Assembly (NCBI GenBank): GCA_028622995.1
Contig: JAJQJQ010000021.1
Location: 2,542,001-2,606,000 of the forward strand
DNA length: 64,000 bases
Direction: 5' to 3'
From: Panagrolaimus kolymaensis
Taxonomy: Eukaryota > Nematoda > Chromadorea > Rhabditida > Panagrolaimidae
Part shown: positions 49,801 through 59,700 of the stretch, piece by piece
How the letters are laid out: each line of letters opens with the position of its first letter
Numbering within the stretch: the first letter of the stretch is position 1
The notes under the pieces: generated by a model
The model's input: only the letters and a program-made list of their open reading frames with translations
Databases searched by the model: none
Told to the model about the DNA's origin: nothing
Program-made: the position numbers and the translations under genes

Positions 49801-52800
49801 CAAACAAATAGGAGGAGGTAGCATTGATATTGGACCATTGAGTTTTGATTTTGGAGCTGGTGATAAAGTTGATTTAGAAGAAGCTTTAAATCAGCGAATT
49901 AAAGTTGTAACTGAAGATTTGTAAGTCGTTTGCTTCTTTGCATAAAAGTATGTCGATATCTATAGTCAAGCCATTTTAGATTGGAGCAATTTTATCAATA
50001 TCAAAACAACATGACTGAACAAAATGATTATAAAGGTTTTCAAGTAATCAAACAGTTTATTTCTAAAGGTTGGGGTAAAATTGGTTTTTGGCTCATCGTC
50101 ACCAGGGTTTGGCGGAATTCCGCTTCCGCATTCCGCTTTTGCGGAATTCCGCGTGTTTTTGGACTTCCGCAAATTCCGCGGAATTCCGCAAAATTTTGCG
50201 GAATTCGAAAGCGGAATTAAACAAATTTTAAAAAATATTTAACAAAAACTTTTACATTTTTTTGCGGGAGTTTGATAATAAAAAAATTCTGTGATCAAAT
50301 GCCCAAAGAAGCCTTTAAAAATAATAAAAGTGTAAACACTTTTACACTGGGAAATCAAATTTTATTTCAGTACATTGTAACGAATGAAATCAGTAGGGTA
50401 AGACAAACTTAAATTAAAAATATGTTCTTCTTTATTTTTGCGTACATGGAGAATATTTTACTTTTCTTTCATTTTTGATTTTTTTATTGCGCATTAGAAA
50501 TAAGTTAGTTTCTTACAAAATGTTTTTTGGTTCTTTTTGAAACTAATTTTGCAATCAAAAATAGCTGAAATAAATCGTTTGGCATTCTTTAAAATTTCAA
50601 AAGTGGGATATTTATGTTAAAATTGGTATAAATAATGATGATATCTATAGATGGTTAAAAGATTTAGGAATTCTTAATATCGTAAAAATATAAATAATTT
50701 TGATTGTGAAAGCGCGACATGCTTTTAGATGTAAAAACAAACCTTTTTGGTGCTATAAGAAAAAATATTGTGGCTAAACTTATCCTTAGTTCATTAATAC
50801 ATTATCTTTGCATGCTACCAGTGTTGTCGAATATTCGAAATATTCGGTTTTCGAATCGAATATTCGTTCGATATTCGATTCGATTATTCGATATTCGACA
50901 ACACTGCATGCTACCCATATTAAAGAAATTTTTTAATCAAAATTGATCTTTTTCCCGGCAACATTAAAGTAAAGAAGCTCTTTATCGCACTTTTTTACTC
51001 TAAAGTCCCCATTTTTCAAGGTCAAAATTTGCATTAATAAAGCATGCAACAGTCTCAAAGAATCTTTTAGCTTTTGATTATCGTCATATAGAAAAAATAA
51101 AATTTATCCACTTTGGATACAAAGGATTTGATACAGACACATACAATATTAAAATCGTTACCGTGGACTATAATGGAAAAAAAATGTATGTATAATAACA
51201 AAAAAATTTTTTTGGTAATTCCGCTTCCGCATTCCGCTTTTGCGGAATTCCGCCTTTTTTTTACTTCCGCTTCCGCTTCCGCTTTTGCGGAAGTGAATTT
51301 TATAATTCCGCCTTCCGCGGAAGCGGAATTTTTTTCAATTCCGCCAAACCCTGATCGTCACGGTACTCGCTGTATTAACTTTTAAGGATGTTGTTCAGCT
51401 TGTAAGCTACTCCTTCACTGCCATACTAAATCCAAAAACTCCCGTTTTTTAGGTAAAAGAATATTCAGATGATCCAAAACAATCTGATATGAATATAGTT
51501 TTTAATGAATCTATGACTATGCCAAATGTAACATTTTGTATGAGTCGAACTCAAGCATGGTCACACTTTGCTATTAATACTAATGAATCCACAGAAAAAT
51601 GGGATGAAATTATTGATAAATCTTTAAATAATATGTCAACTCATGATTTATTTTTAAACCAACCATGGGATTATCGAATGGTTATGGAAGCTTATGATGT
51701 TGTTGCAACGCTAAATTCAATGGAACGTGAAACAACTCCACAAGGAGCTGCAAGATCAATAAATGTATTTTCACATCAAGAAAGATTGGAAACAAAAAGA
51801 AAAATGGTTAAAGTAAGTAATCTCAAAAATGAAGGATAAAACTCTCTCTAATAGCAGCAAGGATTTTATCGGCTGCTTTTTAACTCTAAGTAAATTCCTT
51901 TTCCAGAAATGGATCAAAGCCCTTAAAGATCGTGAAGTAACTTTTGAAGAATTTACCCAAAAAGTTGGCTCTGAAACTATTCGACGTTCCATGCAACGTT
52001 TTCAACGAACCACGTTTGATGAGAATTTAGTTATTCGAACCCGATTTCGTACATCATGGATTTCAATGATGCAATTTTGTTTTCAACCATGGTTTGATAA
52101 AGATAATTTTCATTCCATTAAAGATCAAGTTAGTCTTGCCCTTCTTTTTTACCGTTTAAAAAAATAATGTTTAGGGTAATTTTTTTACTATGGTCCTTTC
52201 ACATAATCCCGAAAAACTTGCGGGCAAAAGTGTTGAATGTATGAGCGTTGATTTTCATGGTCGCCCATCTTCCCTATCAAGGTTTATGGAAGGTAAAGGG
52301 AGAACTCGAGATGGATTCAATGATGAAGTAAGTAGCAAAGGGTTTGGAATCTTTGAAAAAAGCACAAGCGTCATCAAAAAAAAAATCAAAAAAAAATAAC
52401 AAAAGCACTTGAAAAAAAAAATCTTTTCTTCGTTTATGAATAAAAGGTCTTGGAAAAAAGTTAATATAAAAAACTTGTTATTATTTCAAAAAAAGAATCT
52501 GACTTAAAAATGAGACCTAATTATGAATAAAAAAATTCAAAAAGTTTAAATAAAGACCCAAAAAAAGTAAACATCAAAACAATCTCAAAGCTATCGTATC
52601 CCTCTGCCACCAAGTTACTAACTCCTGCAACCTCCATTTTTTACAGATTTGCGCTGGAATGATTCATGAAGTAACAGTTGAAGTTCGAGCTCGATATGTT
52701 ATGCTTGAAAATGATGATGCTGGAACAGCATGTAATTATCTTGAAGATGGAGAAGATAATGAATTTGATTGTCGCTCTCGGTGTCGAATGGAAATGATTC

Positions 52801-54695
52801 GAAAAATGTGTAATTGCACAGCTTTGACGATATCATATTTGGTTTCAAAATCTGATATTGAGAAATCACCTCTTTGTGATTATAGTCAATGCGTCATTGA
52901 GTAAGGCTTTGGCTTTACATGAAAAACTCATGGGTTGTTTGTTTTCAGTGTGCAAAGAAATAATTTTACTGATGAACCATGCAGTTCTAAATGTTTACGA
53001 GATTGCAATCAAATTCGATATGAAATTGATCATGAAACTAAAGGTCGAAGTGTTAGAGGAGGTGAGTAACCATTCAGTTATTTTTTATTTTTATTTTTCT
53101 TTCAAAAAAACACACGATTGATTGATTTTTTTACAAGCCACGTAAGCAAGCATTTAGTGAATAGCTTTTTTTGATTATGCTTTTTTCCCTTATTTTTTTG
53201 TGCTGCAATTATTTGCCGGCTGCTAAAAAAAATTACTCACATAATTCCAGACCAAACAAGCTTAACACTAAAATGGGGTTCATTTGAATATACCCAAATA
53301 ATTGAAAAATCTTCCCACCAAAATTCTACAAATTCACAAAAGTATCAATTAACATTTTTAAAACTCTCATCCTAAACAATATCCATAATGGTTTTAGATT
53401 TAACGACAGTATATCTGAATTGGGGATCATTCGAATTTCTAACATTGGAACAACAAAGAGTATGGTCCATTCCAACATTCATCGCCGCACTCGGAGGTTC
53501 AATCGGAATGTGGTTGGGTTTGAGTATTCTAAGTTTGCTTCAAGGAGCAACATACATATTTTATTTGATTCGAGAAAGCAAAAAACGTCAAAAAGCAAAA
53601 GCTGGCTCCCGTTACGTAACAAATCCATTCTCAAATCCATTTTTAAAAAATCCTACTAAATTTGGTCCTCCTCCCAAATATGAAGATACTCAAAATGTTC
53701 AAGGATCAAATCAAGCAACAACTAATAATGCTAATAGCGGAAATGATAATAATGGGAGAACCAATATTCAAATAGAGTAAATCCAAATTTCACTTTTTTG
53801 TATAATTACCTTAATGCCTACAGTATCATATTCTATTGTATTTCCAAATTTTTTAATAATAGCTTTAAAATAAAGTATTTTTGTTTATGTAAACAAACCT
53901 GTTAACGGTGAAAGGTTGCTGCAATTGCGTTGATGAAGATGCAATAGTAGATGCACGAGAAATAGGACGTGTAGTAAGATTTGATGAAACTGCAACAATA
54001 TCATTGTCAAATGCAGACAAAGAAGAAGGCATCATTGCTTTAGTATTATTGCTGCTATTAGAATTTGAATCTAAAAAGAATATATAATCGGGAAAATAAA
54101 GTGCAAGGGAATAAGGGAAAAGGAAAGAAAAAAGCATTAGAAGAAAATGGTTTGGGCGTTAGCATTGATTGCTCTCAATTTTTGTTAAAAGAAAGGCTCA
54201 AAGATGTTTTGAATATAAAGTTTTCTTTTCATTTATCAAAGCTTTAGTCGAAAATCTTACTAGTATGGTCTTTTTTCAAATGACATTTTCTTATATGCTT
54301 TTCATAATCTTCATCTGATACTCCTTCAACAGGAAGGGTTTGACATACGCCATTCAAGCCATATCTAAAAAATATTATTCGCTTATCATCCATTTTTATG
54401 TCATCAATAAATTATTGTTTACCAACCTGCAAACAAATGATCCACCTTCTTTACTGCAATGTTGGGTTCGAAGATGAAATGCAAATTCAGTAAAGCTGCT
54501 AAAGCTTGGTTTATTTTCACATGCTTCACATGTTCTTGAATCATTTGAACTTATATTTGTTTTTGCATGCGGAGATTTGGAATTATCTCCATAAGATTTT
54601 GGTAAACTTGCAAACGATGTTTCTGCTGCATCTGTTGCTGATGATTTTGATTGTTGCCCAGGCAAGGCAAAAAATGCCTTTGCCGAGCTTTTCAT
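43864..54695 (-). CDS. VPS54: VPS54, GARP tethering complex subunit
   Basis: Ten exons in phase: 54427-54695, 54261-54364, 53899-54070, 46750-47239, 46236-46687, 45946-46183, 45731-45892, 44186-45670, 44023-44117, 43864-43963. The product is 1188 residues. VPS54 tethers endosome-derived vesicles at the trans-Golgi. The body matches the family: FTVN-SFTQNLSSVLSDP joined across the big intron, then FFTRHWGDHFI, FRHLSTQL, the conserved SRTCQLILGAGALQYVGLKTI...KNLALAARCLQ, and LLRIHSNLKSH. The N-terminal exons encode a Cys/His segment (CEAC...FHLRTQHC...GVCQTLP...H) typical of invertebrate forms as I recall them. A 6,659-bp intron (47240-53898) contains a whole DEG/ENaC gene on the other strand. 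One donor (44185) seems to be GC. An acceptor directly upstream of the ATG (54708) suggests trans-splicing or a 5' UTR intron. Confidence 0.9.
47240..48917. other. Part of the large VPS54 intron upstream of the nested channel gene
   Basis: About 1.7 kb, A/T-rich, presumably including the promoter of the nested DEG/ENaC gene. No exon or RNA gene was seen. Confidence 0.5.
48918..53780 (+). CDS. DEG/ENaC sodium-channel subunit gene, interrupted by a transposon and an in-frame stop
   Basis: Exons: 48918-49110, 49236-49920, 49980-50102 (continuing at 51362-51401), 51453-51812, 51907-52128, 52175-52327, 52647-52900, 52949-53061 and 53252 onward. A long Ser/Thr-rich cytosolic N-terminus leads to KGWGKIGFWLIVT, the start of TM1, where a 1.25-kb element is inserted. 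The Cys-rich extracellular domain follows (CRSRCRMEMIRKMCNC, CSSKCLRDCNQIRYE). The pre-TM2/TM2 segment IPTFIAALGGSIGMWLGLSILS contains the GxS selectivity motif. The tail ends with GPPPKYED, a PPxY-like motif. After the insertion the frame stops at about 50220. A second in-frame TAA lies at 53373-53375. The gene is nested in a VPS54 intron. It could be a pseudogene, or rescued by splicing. Confidence 0.85.
50103..51353. mobile_element. hAT-like foldback element (TTCCGC/GCGGAA word family), 1,251 bp, inside the channel exon
   Basis: Perfect 17-bp terminal inverted repeats begin CAGGGTTTGGCGG. The flanking 8-bp direct repeat ATCGTCAC is at 50095-50102 and 51354-51361, and it fits the nTnnnnAn hAT target pattern. 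Arms of about 110-140 bp are built from GCGGAATTCCGC-type words. The centre is AT-rich, has no transposase frame and carries a nested 88-bp element. Confidence 0.92.
50819..50906. mobile_element. hAT-like mini-MITE (CGAATATTCG word family), 88 bp, nested in the larger element
   Basis: The ends are CAGTGTTGTCGAATA and the matching inverse CGACAACACTG. The 8-bp direct repeat CATGCTAC is at 50811-50818 and 50907-50914. The interior consists almost entirely of ATTCG and CGAAT words. It inserted after the 1.25-kb element arrived or into its source copy. Confidence 0.88.
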
Positions 54696-55276
54696 AAAAG
54701 GTAAATCTAAAAAATTGAATCGATTAATAAAATATTCATGGAATTTTCATGCACGAAACATTTCAATAAAAAATATGACACGTTGTCTCGAGTTTTTTTT
54801 CCACACTGCTGTTTTTTCCTTTCTATATATTCTTTGGAATTCACAGGGATCAAACTTCAAACTTCAACTGTCAAAAAATGTGAACAAACATTAAAAAATA
54901 TATAAGTTTATTTACAAACGAGCGATTCAATACAATAAAGTTAAAACAAAATGAAATAACATAAAAAGACAACAATTTAAAGTTTTTCCCAAAATAAAAC
55001 AGATAAAGAGGAAAAACAAAACAAAGTTGCAAAAAACGAAAATCTTTCTATAGAGTGACAAGAAAAAAAAGAAATACATAAGATGAAACACAAGCAAGCC
55101 TAGAAAAAAAATCCAATTTTGACAATGCTGGGAAGTAAAGTTACAAACATACACATACATAGACAAATGGTTAGTTTATGTTCTTCTTACAAAACCATGC
55201 AAAAACAAAATCGATGTTTGATCCATAAAATTCATCCAGGCATGAAAAGTGTTGATCGGATTATAGGTTTATAAGG

Positions 55277-56539
55277 TTAAAACTCCAGTTTACATGGTTC
55301 AAGTTTCTTTTCAACATTGATATTTTCAATTTTCACTTTGATTTTTTTTATTTCTGGAGCAAACGAGTCTTCATCACCATCGATTTGAATCCATTTTCCT
55401 TTGTTATTCAAATACGCTTTAGCAAATTCCACACCAGTAGGATTAGGATCCACGAAAGCAATACGAGATCTCATCAGCTTGATTTTTGGTGAATATAGTC
55501 GTAGAATAACATCAAGTAAATGACTTGCTATACCTTGACGACGAAGTGATGGATGAACCCATAATCTTTCAACAGCAATATAACCAACACCATCTTCGAT
55601 GCCTTTGTAAACCTAAAAAGAGGAAATAAGAATTTGATAACATAAATAAAAACAGTTAAGAAATGACGTGAAGAAAAAAGGTTACCCTTTTCGTTGGCAT
55701 TAATTTAACCAATTGAGCTCTTTCAGTCATAACAACAGCTCCAATATATGGAGGTTGTTTATTTACAACATCAGCAACAAAAACAAAACCAAGAGAATTT
55801 GAAGTTTTATCAAAAACAGGTACATCATCGCATATTCCAAGTTGAACATCCACAATGTCCTAAAAACTCAAGCTATTATTATGTGAGATTGTGGAAATAC
55901 ATACTTTTATAACATTTTCAAGCTTTGTTCGTAATGAAGATTTCTTCTTTTCATCACATTTGAATATAATTCCAGAAATTTTTCCAGCAGGTACTTCGTT
56001 GTAAAAATTCCTAAAAACAACTCTGGTTAAAAGTTTTCCATCAACAACAAAAAAAATGTTAAAACTTACTTTTTCCATGAATTCAACGATCGATTTTCAA
56101 CTTTAAAGAACTTTGTATTCGTAAATCGATTATGGAAGTTATCATGAGCATTTCGATCCTTGATATCATCAGCTGAGTAAACCATTCCACACTAAAAATC
56201 GTTGATTATTAACTTTGTTGGTTTACATTTTTAACAAACTTCTTTACAATTCGTCATTCCAATAAGTTTTTGTCCCAAATCCAATATCATTTGGTTCTCA
56301 TCATTCTCAGGTAGCTTTCGCTTTCGAGATATAGTTGCAGTCGGATTGACTGGAGTACTCGTCATCAACGGTTTCAACTTGTTTACTTCGAATGGAGATT
56401 CCAGGAAATTTGTAATGGATGGTTGTTGATTTGAATTTGAATTGATTGGAGTGCTGGTCATCAATGGTTTCAGCTTAGCCACATTGAAAGGAGATGATAA
56501 GAATTCAGTTATAGATGTTTGTTGATTTGGTGCTGGCAT
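55277..56539 (-). CDS. Cohesin acetyltransferase ESCO/Eco1
   Basis: Exons 56240-56539, 56070-56191, 55905-56010, 55686-55859 and 55277-55612 give 345 residues. ESCO acetylates SMC3 in S phase to establish sister-chromatid cohesion. The C2H2 zinc finger is clear (MTNCKECGMVYSADD...HDNFHNRF) and is followed by the acetyltransferase domain with VERLWVHPSLRRQGIASHLLD (acetyl-CoA loop RRQGIA) and RIAFVDPNPTGVEFAKAY. The N-terminus has two tandem copies of a unit containing QTSITEFL and QPSITNFL, PIP-box-like PCNA-binding motifs each followed by SPF and KLKPLMTSTP. The SP and TP sites suggest CDK control. Confidence 0.9.
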
Positions 56540-56779
56540 ATTTGTTAATCAAATTTATTATTGAACGAAAAAAAGAGTTGAAAATTGAATAAACAAGATT
56601 TTAGCCAACAACAAAAAAAAAATGGCGAAGACACTTTTCAAAAAAAAAGTGAACTGATTTTTTTGAATGGGCTCTTTCGCGCGCCTAATGGACGAATGGC
56701 CAAAGTTTATCAACTAACTAATTACTCTGCAAATTACATATTCAAGCAAATACATCTAAAAGCATGGAGCATTTTTGAA

Positions 56780-59700
56780 TTTCAGTTTTTTAATGGATTA
56801 TCTTTCTGCTATTTCTTTAATAAGGCATTGCCACTTAAAGCATTTTTCTTCGACTAAGTACAGTTTTTTAAATTAATGATGCGAATGCAGTTATTATTTT
56901 ATTCTCTGTTCTATGATCATTGTTACCATTCATTTTGCAAAAAAATTTAACTTTATGGTTAAAAAAAGAAGTTGAATGACAAAAATAATAAGAACAGTTT
57001 AATAAAATATTTTAATTACTTTAGTCCAAGCAACGAATAAGACAAGATGATAGTTTTTTTTTGTCTTTACTGTGATAAATCATATTACATACAGTACAAG
57101 CAGTGCAGTCCAACAATTGAATAATTAAAATACAGTTTTAAACTTTTCCTGTTTGTATTTTTTTAAAGCTTCATAGCCCGCAAAAAAAAAATTGCTAGAA
57201 GATATTGTAGTTGCAAGAATGGAGATAATAGCAAAGTTGAATTTGGGATATCCTTTAAAAAATTTCAACTTTATCTCTCCCACATCAACAACTTCCGGCG
57301 TCGGATTTTCTCGAAATAAATAAATTTCATGTGATTTCTTCGACGTCGCCTGGCTGGCGGCTGCTGTCAACCTAAATATATTGCAAATTATGATAATGAT
57401 TAAAGAAAATCATTTCTCTTTGCAAAAATGAAAGATGAATGACGTAGTTGATTTTTTTTTCTCTTCTCGCAAATGAAATTGCTTTCTTCTTTTTTTTTTC
57501 AGAAAAAACTATTATTGCTTTTGATTGAACTTTCTTGTTTGTGAGAAAATCTAAAAAGCTTATTATCAAAAAGGTGAAAAACAAGACGGACTAAAAATTA
57601 CTCAGTTAAATTATATTTTTTACAAAGAACAAAGTGTGACACTTACAGTTTTTTTCTTCGTGATAGTTTATCAAATTATAAAAAATTTAATATGACCGAC
57701 AGTTTTAGCTTCTTTTTTATATTCATCTCATTATTCCTCTTTCTCCAGTTTTTTTATATCTTTCTTTTTAGGGGTACTAAATTTAAAAATTTAGCGTCAG
57801 TTTTAATGCAAAAAACAAAACGACTACAGTTTATTATTTCCCGATTATAATTAATTACCCGTTTTGTATGTATTATTAATTAAACAATTTTACATCCTTT
57901 TTAAAGCAAAATTTAAGTCTCGTCTACGTCTTTTTTTTTGCGTTTGTGAACTTGTGGTTTATCAATTTCCTGATAAATTCGTTATGACAGTTAATTGACA
58001 ACAAAAAAAATCTTGCGTTTCACCCATATTCATGCTCAATTAAAAAAAGCAAAATGTAATAATATTTTACTTTTATTAACTTTTTAGCATTGATTAGATT
58101 TGTTTTTGTATGAGTTTGTTTTAATACATTTATTCAGCTCGTCGGGCAGTTTTTTTGTTGTTGTTACTTAAAGGAAATTTTTCCTATGGTATCTTTTGGT
58201 TTTTTCAAGTCGACATCACTACCTAACACTTACTTATTTTGCTTTTGTTTTGAAGGAAGAGATATTTTTTCCGGTTCCCACTCCATTTTGTGAATAAGTA
58301 TAAATAGAGCTTTTAGCTTAAAAATTTAATGAAGCTGGAAAAAACTACAGTTTATATGCCCAAAAAATTTCATTAGTGATAAAATTAATTAAAGATCACA
58401 ACCGTTACTCACTTTTCAAAATAAAATTAATATCAAAATCGGAGTATTCATCGAAAAGTTAATATAATTTAAAGTTTAAATTCTTTAAAGAAAAGTTGCT
58501 AAGACAGTGAATTTTTTTTTAAAAGAACTATGGAAATCACAGAAAGAAATTAAAGATAAGTATGATACCCAGTTACTAAAATATGATATCCATTCTTTAT
58601 TAAAGGTTCAGTTTTTTTTATTCATTAACTCTTGAGAGCTGTCTAACTTTTTACAGCACAGTTTATTACCAAAATTTTTAGTGATCCATACTTAGATGGT
58701 TCTTTTATTCAGTTTTGTATTTCCTATTTTTATAAAAATTATTTATTTGGTAAAGAAAATATAAATTCAGTTCTATTTTTAAAATATTTTCATCGGAACT
58801 TGACTTTTAAAAACCATCACGCAAAATTCAATTAATCAATATTTAATTTTAAAAGGTTGTTTTTGCAAAAATTTTATTCATTCTTTGTCGTTGCTCGAAT
58901 TATTATTTTCTTGGTCTTTTCAAAACAAAAAGCTATATGCTCAGGCAGTTTAAAAAACAACTTTTGCTTCATAATTTTTCAAACGCATTTTCACAAAAAT
59001 GTTCCCTCAAAAAAATAATTTGAAATCTTTTTCTTTTAAAAAATTTAAGCAAAAACAAAATATCTTTTTTCGTTTGATATTTAAGTTATCATTTTTAAAA
59101 TTATGATTGATGACTTTAAAATATTTTCTTTATCAAACACATAACCTGAATTTCTTCATATTTTTTTTTGTTTTTGTCAGTGATATGTCTTTTAAAAATT
59201 AATGCATTTTTGCCTGTCGGCAGAAATAGCACAAATCGGCACTCTCCCGCAGAATGACGAAGAGTGCGGAAATGTGCAGCAATTTAATTCATTCCACTGC
59301 ACACTGGTTTTTCTTTCTTCTTCGCCGACCCGATTTTATTTTTTCTTTGAATTTTTAATAAACAAAATGTGATTGATTGATGGGTGATTGAAAACCCCCC
59401 ACTTTTTTGATTTTGGTTTTTCTCTGATCTTTCTTTAATTGGAACGGGATGGGATATATTTTTAGACCTTTGAATTATCGGAGAAAAGAAAAAAGAATGA
59501 TAATTTATAAATGAAAAGAATGGAAAAAAAATTGACTCGCAGTTTTTCGAGATTCAAAATACAATTCTTTGGATAAAACACATTTTATTAATTAAAATTT
59601 TATGCTGTAAATCAAAAAGCTAAAAAACACGCATCAGTTTTCAACTATCATATCATTTACAGTTTTTTATAAATGGCTACAACCATAATTTTTATTAGTT

